A stretch of 6,473 nt of DNA from Prevotellaceae bacterium (GTDB lineage Bacteria > Bacteroidota > Bacteroidia > Bacteroidales > Paludibacteraceae): contig JAISXJ010000154.1 in assembly GCA_031270565.1 (NCBI GenBank), positions 1 to 6,473 of the forward strand, given 5' to 3'. The notes under the pieces were generated by a model. That model ran no database searches. It was not told where the DNA came from and saw nothing but the letters and a program-made list of their open reading frames with translations. The position numbers were made by a program, and so were the translations under genes. Below, one piece after another: positions 1 to 4,991 of this stretch (its first letter is position 1; the number at the start of each line of letters is the position of its first letter).

Positions 1-341
1 GAGCCGATACGCGCCATAAGTTCTTCCATGCCAAACGGTTTTGTAAGATAATCGTCCGCGCCAAGCCGCAAACCGCGAACCTTGTCCGTTTCTTCATTCT
101 TCGCGGTGAGCATTAGCACAGGAACATGACTGACCCTGCGTATTTCCGACAATACGCTGAATCCATTTATTTCGGGGAGCATGACGTCCAAAATAACCAA
201 GTGATAACTCTCTTTTTCGGCTTCCTTTATTCCCGCAATGCCGGTGTACGCAGTCTGTACGGCATAGCCCTCACGCTCCGCATATTTCTTTATCAGGCCG
301 CAAAGGTCTTTATCATCATCGACAATTAAAATGTTACTCAC
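1..341 (-). CDS. OmpR-type response regulator, receiver domain (3' end beyond window)
   Basis: This is the N-terminal 113 residues of a two-component response regulator; the C-terminal output domain lies off the left edge. The visible part is a complete-looking receiver: an acidic pocket at D8-D9-D10, phosphoacceptor D52 in the stretch LVILDVMLPEINGF, switch T79 in MLTA, and K101 in the conserved LTKPF. The LGADDYLTKPF motif is typical of the OmpR/PhoB family, so a winged-helix DNA-binding domain probably follows, but that is inference. The start is GTG at 339-341, preceded by an AGAGGGG ribosome site. It overlaps the last 8 bases of the upstream helix-turn-helix gene, which implies translational coupling. 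It is a different protein from the regulator at 1973-2644. A partner kinase would be expected further left on the same strand. Confidence 0.93.
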   Translation of the reverse strand, partial: MSNILIVDDDKDLCGLIKKYAEREGYAVQTAYTGIAGIKEAEKESYHLVILDVMLPEINGFSVLSEIRRVSHVPVLMLTAKNEETDKVRGLRLGADDYLTKPFGMEELMARIG

Positions 342-516
342 GGTTTTTCCCCTCTTTCGTCCTGCCGTCTACCGGCTTTTCAGCGTCAGTCGGAATAAGC
401 CACAAGTTGCCCTTTTTTACTGCCCCCGGTATTCGTCCGGCAGAGCAATAATAATTTACCATGCGGGCAGTAATGCCCCATTTTTCTCCGGCTTCTTTTC
501 CTGTTAGATATTCCAT
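334..516 (-). CDS. Small helix-turn-helix (excisionase/MerR-like) DNA-binding protein
   Basis: A 60-residue protein made of little more than one helix-turn-helix. Its core reads EAGEKWGITARMVNYYC, then AGRIPGAVKKGNLWLIP, the pattern of the HTH_17/excisionase-like family: two helices, then a short beta wing carrying a conserved tryptophan. After residue 45 the tail is charged (many K, E and R) and probably disordered. The ATG at 514-516 follows a GGTGAGG ribosome site at unusually tight spacing. The gene is first in a two-gene unit, ends 8 bp inside the response regulator gene, and has its own near-consensus promoter. Such stand-alone small HTH proteins are common in clostridia, and their targets are mostly unknown. 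Autoregulation of this unit is possible but is not shown by the sequence. Confidence 0.82.
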   Translation of the reverse strand: MEYLTGKEAGEKWGITARMVNYYCSAGRIPGAVKKGNLWLIPTDAEKPVDGRTKEGKNRE

Positions 517-546
517 AACCTCACCGCCATTTCATAATCTGTATAC

Positions 547-575
547 ATTATATTTCGGTGCGGCGAAATTTGCAA
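547..575 (-). promoter_or_regulatory. Sigma-A promoter for the HTH/response-regulator operon
   Basis: Read on the minus strand, TTGCAA (570-575) lies exactly 17 bp before a perfect TATAAT (547-552). Transcription would begin near 540, about 24 bases before the ATG at 516. Spacing and -10 are ideal and the -35 is a 4-of-6 match, so a housekeeping promoter is likely. No clear operator was found next to it. Confidence 0.8.
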
Positions 576-747
576 GGTATAGATTATGAATTATTTAGAG
601 CCTATCCCTTAATAGGCAAGAATACAGATTTTGCGCCAGTTCTGCATTTTAGCAAATTCAGTATTTAAGCCATTCCGCTTTATTCAGGGATAAGCCCTTA
701 GTGTAGCCAAAGTGATTATTAGGACTGTGTTGTCAAGGGTATACTAA

Positions 748-776
748 GGCGCGAAAAGAAATGCACTTTTCACGCC
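748..776. repeat. Imperfect hairpin (11-bp arms, 7-base loop)
   Basis: GGCGCGAAAAG (748-758) pairs with CTTTTCACGCC (766-776) with one mismatch, leaving a 7-base loop. No run of T follows on either strand, so it is a poor intrinsic terminator. It lies just before the perfect inverted repeat at 789-839, so the two form a double-hairpin block of unknown role. Confidence 0.6.
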
Positions 777-788
777 GGTTGTTGGTTG

Positions 789-839
789 CTCACACACGAA
801 AACACTGAAAGATTTTTAGAAGATGTTTTCGTGTGTGAG
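789..839. repeat. Perfect 16-bp inverted repeat with 19-base spacer
   Basis: The arm CTCACACACGAAAACA (789-804) is the exact reverse complement of the arm at 824-839, with a 19-base AT-rich spacer. A perfect arm of this length is far beyond chance in such a short span. There is no T-tract, so it is not an obvious terminator. It could be a binding site, a remnant of a small inverted-repeat element, or a structured RNA. The sequence does not decide between these. Confidence 0.8.
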
Positions 840-920
840 TATAGTTCAAATATTTTATTTCCCGAAGTTAAATTTATAGCCTTTCCGTGTTTCACCGGCC
901 GCCGTCGCGCCGAGGGCAAC

Positions 921-953
921 AAAAAAGCCCTTCAGCGGTTCTCCGAAAGGCTT
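921..953 (-). terminator. Intrinsic terminator downstream of the MerR-like pseudogene
   Basis: On the minus strand, AAGCCTTTC (945-953) can pair with GAAGGGCTT (925-933) with one G-T wobble, and inner CGG/CCG bases can extend the fold. A run of six T follows (complement of 921-926). It sits shortly after the stop at 967-969 of the regulator remnant and in the right orientation, so it probably ended that gene's transcript when the gene was intact. Confidence 0.75.
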
Positions 954-966
954 AGGGGCGTCTCAC

Positions 967-1493
967 TCATTTTGTCCAATGGCGGATATGTTTCACCGGG
1001 TCGCGCCGGACTTCCGACACGGACGCGGAGACTTGCAGAAGGTATTGCTCCGGGTCAGCCATGCTCAGCTCGTCGAGCAGGTAGGTGTTGTACACGGGGC
1101 CGGTAAAAATCAGGCCCTTCCGATCTGCGTATTCGGCCATGCGCCCCGGCAGACCGTTTGTTCTCCCATAATATCCCCGCGTATAGCCCGTAAGATACAA
1201 ACCTCCTGCGATGGTTTCTTCCCCGTTCGGATCATGTGAGAAAAACCGCACGGGCCGCGAGGGGGCGTCCAGAAAGTTCTCCATGCTGTCAAACAGGCCG
1301 CCGACCGGGTAGGCGAGATTCAGTTGCGGGGTGTGTGGGGGATGTGCAGAACCGAATGAACGCGCCGTAAAATTCCTCTACATGCTTGTATTCGTCACGT
1401 TCACCCAATACAATCCGCCTTTCGACGGTTTCGCGCACGAATATTTCCGATTCTTCCGCGAGCAGTCCCTCGGTCACGAAATCGAGGAACTCG
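967..1493 (-). pseudogene. Frameshifted, 5'-truncated MerR/BmrR-like regulator (GyrI-like effector domain)
   Basis: Two minus-strand pieces in different frames join to give one recognisable effector-binding domain. The upstream piece (about 1330-1493) encodes a segment with SEIFVRETVERRIVLGERDE and EEFYGAFIRF. The downstream piece, open from about 1335 to 967, reads NLAYPVGGLFDSMENFLD, then LYLTGYTRGYYGRTNGLPG, and ends near QVSASVSEVRR. This resembles the C-terminal small-molecule-binding domain of BmrR-type MerR regulators, known to me from family patterns and not from a search. The frame changes in the CCCCACACACCCCG stretch near 1328-1341, where the upstream frame runs on into a stop. The N-terminal MerR DNA-binding domain is absent: upstream the frame meets a TGA inside the oppositely oriented excisionase remnant. 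The gene is therefore both frameshifted and decapitated, and probably inactive. An intrinsic terminator follows at 921-953. Confidence 0.72.
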
Positions 1494-1673
1494 GAATATC
1501 TCGGCGTAAGCCGCGAGTCAATCTTTCAGTGGATTGAAAACAGGGGTATGCTCGGTCACAAAGTCGGGCGGCTGTGGAAATTCAAAATCAGCGAGATTGA
1601 CAGTTGGATTAAGTCCGGCAAATCCGGCAATTTGAGCGATGGAGCGGAGGACAAAGATGATGAAGAAGAATAA
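1494..1673 (+). pseudogene. 5'-truncated excisionase-like helix-turn-helix gene
   Basis: From 1494 the frame reads EYLGVSRESIFQWIENRG, then HKVGRLWKFKISEIDSWIKSGK, followed by an acidic tail. This is the standard small excisionase-family HTH with its recognition helix and the GRLWKF wing. Normal members begin roughly ten residues earlier with a leader such as a short W-L-S-x-x-E-I-A stretch. Here the bases before 1494 are instead antisense to the MerR-like remnant, and no good ribosome site and start are visible, so the 5' end looks lost at a junction near 1485-1494. The frame is open further upstream to an ATG at 1386, but that extension has no family resemblance. The gene overlaps the next remnant by 17 bases, the usual coupling for this HTH plus DUF1016 pair. 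It might still be expressed as a fusion, but loss of function is more likely. Confidence 0.7.
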
Positions 1674-1821
1674 CGAACCCGCCGTTATTGCGCCGGGCGA
1701 AATCGTGGACGAAAACGCGCTGTTCGAGCGCGTCGCGGCGATTATCGAAAACCGAAAAGCCCGCGCATACGCTCGCGTCAACACCGAACACACAATGATG
1801 TTTTCTCCTGACAAAAGCTAA
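1657..1821 (+). pseudogene. 3'-truncated DUF1016/YhcG-like (PDDEXK nuclease family) N-terminus
   Basis: A 54-residue frame beginning MMKKNNEPAVIAPGEIVDEN, then ALFERVAAIIENRKARA. It resembles the extreme N-terminus of DUF1016-N (YhcG-like) proteins, which are several hundred residues long and carry a C-terminal PDDEXK nuclease-like domain. The resemblance fades after the NTEHTMMF segment, where a tryptophan-containing helix would be expected, and a stop comes at 1819-1821. More than 80% of the family length is therefore missing. A strong ribosome site, GGAGG at 1646-1650, lies six bases before the ATG at 1657, so translation initiation is still intact. The pairing with an upstream excisionase-like HTH gene matches known clostridial neighbourhoods. 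Deletion of the rest of the gene probably joined it to the spacer ahead of the regulator operon. Confidence 0.62.
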
Positions 1822-1895
1822 ACGATATGGTAAAATACATAGTGTAGTTTTTAATATCCTTTCCAATCTTAATGGCGCTTATCTACGAGAAATAT

Positions 1896-1927
1896 TTAAC
1901 ATCACATTAACAACTATGGTGTATAAT
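1896..1927 (+). promoter_or_regulatory. Promoter with tandem TTAACA operator before the two-component operon
   Basis: TTAACA occurs at 1896-1901 and again at 1907-1912, 11 bp apart on the same face of the helix. A perfect TATAAT -10 (1922-1927) starts 15 bp after the second copy. The position 17 bp before the -10 (1899-1904, ACATCA) is a poor -35, which suggests activator dependence. Tandem half-sites with 11-bp register overlapping the -35 are typical of OmpR/PhoB-family regulators such as Bacillus PhoP. Nearly the same element recurs at 3745-3764. Autoregulation by the product of 1973-2644 is the natural inference. A 7-bp imperfect hairpin (1934-1940 with 1951-1957) follows in the leader, just before the ribosome site. 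Confidence 0.75.
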
Positions 1928-1972
1928 ATAATATGACCTGTTCTCCATATCAGGTTAAAAGGAGGGAAACCA

Positions 1973-2644
1973 GTGGCAAATATACTTGTGGTGGAAGATG
2001 ATTTGAAGTTAAACCAAATTATCTGTAAAACACTAACTAACAATAACCATAAGGCAAGCGGCTGTAAAAATCCTATTGAAGCATACGATTTATTATTTTC
2101 GTCATTGTACGATTTAATCATTTCCGACATTATGATGCCAGAGGTGGACGGCTATGAGTTTGCCCGAACCGTAAGAGAACAGAATAAATCAATTCCAATC
2201 CTTTTTATTTCATCTTTAGACGAACTTACCGCAAAGCAAAAAGGCTTTAATATAGGAATAGATGATTATATCGTAAAGCCTGTTGATTTGGACGAAATGA
2301 TTTTGCGGGTAGGTGCATTGTTGCGTCGGGCGAACATTGCTAATGAAAACAAGCTTGCGGTAGGCACACTTTTGTTAGTCAAAGATGAAATGACAGCCTA
2401 TGTGGACGGTGAAGAAATCCCACTTGCCGCAAGAGAGTTTCAAATACTATATCGGTTGCTTTCCCATCCAAAGAAAATTTTTACCCGGAGCGAATTGCTG
2501 GACGAATATTGGGGATTGGAAAGTGAAACCGGGCTTCGTTCCGTCGATGTATATATAACAAAACTGCGCAGCAAATTTTCTATCAGCGATGACTTTGAAA
2601 TCGTAACCGTTCACGGCTTTGGGTATAAGGCGGTGGTGAAGTGA
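1973..2644 (+). CDS. OmpR/PhoB-family response regulator
   Basis: A full-length 223-residue regulator. The receiver (residues 1-120) has E8-D9-D10, phosphoacceptor D52 in LIISDIMMPEVDGY, S80 at the switch position and K102 in DDYIVKPVDLDE. The C-terminal winged helix (about 130-223) shows the family pattern PLAAREFQILYRLLSHP, TRSELLDEYWG, then RSVDVYITKLRSKF with a closing VHGFGYKAV wing, so it should bind direct repeats as a dimer. The start is GTG at 1973, seven bases after a strong GGAGG (1961-1965); the encoded MANILVVEDD is the standard family N-terminus. The stop overlaps the kinase start by 4 bp. The kinase next door is its probable phosphodonor, and the TTAACA repeats at 1896-1912 and 3745-3783 are probable targets. 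Its signal and regulon are unknown. Confidence 0.96.
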   Translation: MANILVVEDDLKLNQIICKTLTNNNHKASGCKNPIEAYDLLFSSLYDLIISDIMMPEVDGYEFARTVREQNKSIPILFISSLDELTAKQKGFNIGIDDYIVKPVDLDEMILRVGALLRRANIANENKLAVGTLLLVKDEMTAYVDGEEIPLAAREFQILYRLLSHPKKIFTRSELLDEYWGLESETGLRSVDVYITKLRSKFSISDDFEIVTVHGFGYKAVVK

Positions 2645-3684
2645 AACACGAAAAAGACAAACGCATCAATGCCGGAGTAATTTCATTTTATCAATATTTC
2701 TTAGTTTGGTTATTTATCAATTGCGTATTGGTTGGCTATTACGTTCTGTTACAACAAGGTATTGGTGATGCCCTGCCTTTTTACGCATTAATAATTCGCC
2801 ACTTTTTGATGTCAGTCTTGACCATTACAGCCATTTTGGAAGTTGCCCGAAGATTTTTCTACGGAAAGCCAATACAGAGGATTGCCAAGGCTGCCCGACA
2901 AGTTGCGAGCGGTGATTTCAATGTCAGAATTGAATCGTTCCGCAAGGATGGAAAAAAGAGTGAGATTGATGTGTTGGTCGAGGATTTTAATACAATGGCA
3001 AAGGAATTAGCCAGTATTGAAACACTAAAAAATGATTTTATTGCAAATGTATCTCACGAATTAAAATCTCCGCTTGCGGTTATTCAAACCTACACAACAG
3101 CATTGAAAGAGAGTGGCATATCCTCAGAGCAGAGGGATGAGTATATAGATACCATAACAAATGCAACACATAAACTATCTGTGATGATAACAAATATATT
3201 AAAGCTCAACAAATTGGAAAATCAAGAAATACTTCCTATGACGGAGCCGTTTCAGCTTGGCGAACAGCTACGACGATGCGCATTGCAGTTTATGGAGCAA
3301 TGGCAGAGCAAGGACATCAATTTTAATATTGATGTTGAAGATGTGCTTGTAAGTTATGATGAATCCCTATTGGAGATTGTTTGGAATAATCTAATTTCAA
3401 ATGCCGTTAAGTTTTCTGAACCAAACGGAAAAATAGAATTGACATCTAAAAAAGAGAACGGATTTGTCGTTGTCAAAGTGAGGGATACAGGTCATGGAAT
3501 GACCGAGGACGTAAAGGCTCATATTTTCGATAAATTCTATCAAGGTGATTCTTCTCATTCCACGGAGGGGAATGGCCTCGGCCTTGCTCTTACAAAGAAA
3601 GTCATCCAGATTATTAACGGTGAAATAACTGTGAAGACAGAATTAGGGATGGGGTCTGTCTTTGAGGTTAAGCTAAAAGTATAA
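2641..3684 (+). CDS. Membrane sensor histidine kinase (HAMP, HisKA, HATPase)
   Basis: A 347-residue kinase starting with GTG within the regulator's stop (GTGA overlap), so the two are co-translated. Two membrane helices (about 16-37 and 47-66) are joined by only about ten residues, so there is no folded extracytoplasmic sensor. A HAMP segment follows (about 72-126, with GKPIQRIAKAARQVASGDF). The HisKA box is FIANVSHELKSPL with phosphoacceptor H139. The ATPase domain has the N box (N250, N254 in NNLISNAVKFSE), G1 box DTGHG (282-286), F box DKFYQGD and G2 box GNGLGLAL (310-317). All residues needed for autophosphorylation are present. The short loop places it among kinases that sense in the membrane or through partner membrane proteins; the small membrane proteins downstream are possible partners, which is only inference. 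A terminator follows immediately. Confidence 0.96.
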   Translation: MKHEKDKRINAGVISFYQYFLVWLFINCVLVGYYVLLQQGIGDALPFYALIIRHFLMSVLTITAILEVARRFFYGKPIQRIAKAARQVASGDFNVRIESFRKDGKKSEIDVLVEDFNTMAKELASIETLKNDFIANVSHELKSPLAVIQTYTTALKESGISSEQRDEYIDTITNATHKLSVMITNILKLNKLENQEILPMTEPFQLGEQLRRCALQFMEQWQSKDINFNIDVEDVLVSYDESLLEIVWNNLISNAVKFSEPNGKIELTSKKENGFVVVKVRDTGHGMTEDVKAHIFDKFYQGDSSHSTEGNGLGLALTKKVIQIINGEITVKTELGMGSVFEVKLKV

Positions 3685-3704
3685 ATTCTGTCGGAAACTC
3701 ACAG

Positions 3705-3740
3705 AAGCTCTCTTGACGCGAAAAGTCATGGGAGCTTTTT
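3705..3740 (+). terminator. Intrinsic terminator after the two-component operon
   Basis: Arm 3705-3717 (AAGCTCTCTTGAC) pairs with 3725-3737 (GTCATGGGAGCTT) across 13 positions, with one T-T mismatch and one wobble. The loop is GCGAAAA and the stem runs into a five-T tract. It begins 20 bases after the kinase stop and separates the regulator operon from the next unit, which has its own promoter. Confidence 0.9.
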
Positions 3741-3744
3741 GCGT

Positions 3745-3798
3745 TTAACAACTCATTAACAATTCCCCAAAATTTTATTAACACCGCTCTTGTATACT
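3745..3798 (+). promoter_or_regulatory. Promoter with three TTAACA half-sites before the envelope operon
   Basis: TTAACA occurs at 3745-3750, 3756-3761 and 3778-3783, starts separated by 11 and 22 bp, so all lie in one helical register. The third copy starts 15 bp before a good -10, TATACT (3793-3798), the same geometry as at 1907/1922. The block 3745-3764 matches 1896-1915 at 17 of 20 positions. No proper -35 exists at 17-bp spacing (AAATTT at 3770-3775), which fits an activator-dependent promoter. Transcription would start near 3805, ahead of the GGAGG at 3816-3820. Confidence 0.78.
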
Positions 3799-3827
3799 CT
3801 CAGCATAATGATTAAGGAGGAAGCTAT

Positions 3828-4436
3828 ATGAATAATCTGGAAAGAAAAAAACAAGGGTTACCCTATTGTTATGATGATACTACATTACTTGGCGATCAGC
3901 ATGTTTACCAAGATAAAATGATTGAATATAATCGCACTCTGGCAACAGAGTACGAAAAACGTCAATTTCTTCTAAGAAGCGTATTTGCCGATGTTGGCGA
4001 TAACTGTACGGTGGAGACACCGCTGAATGCAAATTGGGGATGTAAGCATGTTCATTTAGGGAAAAACGTGTATATAAACTCTAACGTAACCTTTGTAGAT
4101 GATGAACACATTTTTATTGGAGATAACTGTTTGATTGCTCCCAATGTTGTTTTTTCAACATCCGGGCATCCCATTCTACCCATTCTGCGCGAACACCATT
4201 ATGTATATAATTTCCCGATAAATGTGGGGAAAAATGTTTGGATTGGTTCTGGTGTACAGGTAATGCCCGGCATATCAATCGGTGATAATTCGGTAATCGG
4301 AGCTGGCAGCGTAATTACAAGGGATGTTCCTGCTAATGTAGTGGCATTTGGCATACCATGCAAGGTGGTTCGCAACATTAGTGAAAAGGACAGAGAGTTT
4401 TTTTATAAAGAAAGAAAACTTGATGTATGGGAATAA
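3828..4436 (+). CDS. Sugar O-acetyltransferase, maltose/galactoside acetyltransferase family
   Basis: A 202-residue cytoplasmic enzyme of the left-handed beta-helix (hexapeptide) acyltransferase class, close to the usual Maa/LacA/NodL length. The N-terminal helical Maa-type domain (about 1-55) contains YNRTLATEYEKR. The hexapeptide coils run from about 75 to 185, for example IFIGDNCLIAPNVVF, VGKNVWIGSGVQVMPG and ISIGDNSVIGAGSVITRDVP, ending with the family signature AFGIPCKVVRNI. H114 in FSTSGHP matches the catalytic histidine. It should transfer acetyl from acetyl-CoA to a sugar hydroxyl; the natural acceptor cannot be told from sequence and may be a cell-envelope sugar or a detoxified free sugar. 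A strong GGAGG (3816-3820) precedes the ATG by seven bases. It is the first gene after the TTAACA promoter, so it probably belongs to the same regulon as the kinase/regulator pair. Confidence 0.92.
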   Translation: MNNLERKKQGLPYCYDDTTLLGDQHVYQDKMIEYNRTLATEYEKRQFLLRSVFADVGDNCTVETPLNANWGCKHVHLGKNVYINSNVTFVDDEHIFIGDNCLIAPNVVFSTSGHPILPILREHHYVYNFPINVGKNVWIGSGVQVMPGISIGDNSVIGAGSVITRDVPANVVAFGIPCKVVRNISEKDREFFYKERKLDVWE

Positions 4437-4494
4437 ATGCATGATTTACATTCTAGCAGCAATGATTACGAAACAACATAAGGAGGATTATAAA

Positions 4495-4764
4495 ATGAGT
4501 AATCGCAAACTTTTTTGGGCGTTTACAATCGCGTTCGGTACTATCGTAACACTTGCCAACTTAGTAAATTTGACGCGGAGTATCAACGAGGGTTGGATGC
4601 CGGGTGACAAGCCAGATGTCGGCGCGACGGTAATGGACAAACTCTTTAAGGGGCTGCTCATCGCGGGCGGCGTAACCGGGGTGGGTGTTGGTGTGTCAAA
4701 GCTGATTAGTTTTGGCAAAGGTAACAATCCTAGCGGAATGATGAGCGAGGAGTGTGAAAAATGA
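4495..4764 (+). CDS. Small two-helix membrane protein, first of a paralogous pair
   Basis: An 89-residue protein with no family I recognise. Helix 1 (about 5-25, LFWAFTIAFGTIVTLANLV) and helix 2 (about 53-73, LLIAGGVTGVGVGVSKLI, glycine-rich) flank a loop with NEGWMPGDKPDVGATVMD. The tail is short and polar. The ATG at 4495 follows AAGGAGG (4480-4486) at eight bases. A longer in-frame start at 4348 exists, but it lies inside the acetyltransferase gene and has no such ribosome site. It aligns along its length with the next protein (LF.xF.IAF..IV, then VMD.LF..LLIA.G), so the two arose by tandem duplication. It ends in an ATGA overlap with that gene. Possible roles are a membrane partner of the kinase or of the solenoid protein; neither is proven. 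Confidence 0.85.
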   Translation: MSNRKLFWAFTIAFGTIVTLANLVNLTRSINEGWMPGDKPDVGATVMDKLFKGLLIAGGVTGVGVGVSKLISFGKGNNPSGMMSEECEK

Positions 4765-4991
4765 AGTTAAAAAAACTGTTTAAGATTTTTGCAATCGCAT
4801 TCTGTGCAATCGTGATTCTTTCCATCATAGTCAGCCTTGTGTGGAGAGATGCGGGTTCAGTAGTAATGGACTTTCTTTTTAGAGTTTTGTTAATCGCGGC
4901 AGGCACAACCGTGGCAATCAGCCTTGTGATAAAGGTTATAGAACTCGTAAAAAGAGGAAGCCGTGATAATGGAAGTGATGGCAGTGAATGA
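4761..4991 (+). CDS. Small two-helix membrane protein, second of the pair
   Basis: A 76-residue protein: lysine-rich start MKLKKLFK, helix 1 (about 8-27, IFAIAFCAIVILSIIVSLVW), a short RDAGSVVMD turn, helix 2 (about 39-60, LLIAAGTTVAISLVIKVIEL) and a polar tail with SRDNGSDGSE. It is a shorter paralogue of the protein before it: the loop between the helices lacks about a dozen residues, and helix 2 is less glycine-rich. GAGGAG (4747-4752) lies eight bases before the ATG, which overlaps the preceding stop by 4 bp (ATGA), so the two are translationally coupled and probably made in matched amounts. Its end overlaps the start of the solenoid gene. Function unknown; a hetero-oligomer with its paralogue is plausible. 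Confidence 0.85.
   Translation: MKLKKLFKIFAIAFCAIVILSIIVSLVWRDAGSVVMDFLFRVLLIAAGTTVAISLVIKVIELVKRGSRDNGSDGSE

Larger units (their letters stand above)
517..966. other. Intergenic region with inverted repeats, no supported gene
   Basis: About 450 bases without a convincing gene. Besides the minus-strand promoter at 547-575, it holds a small hairpin (GCCTAT at 600-605 pairing with ATAGGC at 612-617), an imperfect hairpin at 748-776, a perfect 16-bp inverted repeat at 789-839 and a minus-strand terminator at 921-953. The motif TATCCCT (603-609) recurs inverted as AGGGATA (near 689-695). Reading frames here have no recognisable protein features. Base composition changes from AT-rich to clearly GC-rich near 890. 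The stretch looks like a decayed or insertion-prone spacer. Confidence 0.6.

Noticed and set aside
126..329. Plus-strand open frame opposite the first response regulator
   Set aside because: It is antisense to a clear receiver domain and has no family features or ribosome site.
640..690. Possible tRNA-like or other small RNA gene in the spacer
   Set aside because: No cloverleaf arms or TTC-type T-loop could be folded from the bases.
700..760. Possible insertion-sequence end (GGACTGTGTTGTCAAGGG region)
   Set aside because: No matching inverted end, target duplication or transposase could be found in the window.
786..1106. Plus-strand frame of 106 residues over the inverted repeat and regulator remnant
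   Set aside because: It starts inside the inverted repeat, its C-terminal part is Arg-rich, and it is antisense to the recognisable effector domain. It looks like a shadow of GC-rich DNA.
1518..1814. Minus-strand frame of 98 residues opposite the HTH and DUF1016-like remnants
   Set aside because: The plus strand shows recognisable protein patterns and a ribosome site; the minus frame shows neither.
4348..4494. Longer start for the first small membrane protein
   Set aside because: It would overlap the acetyltransferase gene by about 90 bases. The ATG at 4495 has an ideal ribosome site, and the paralogue aligns from there.
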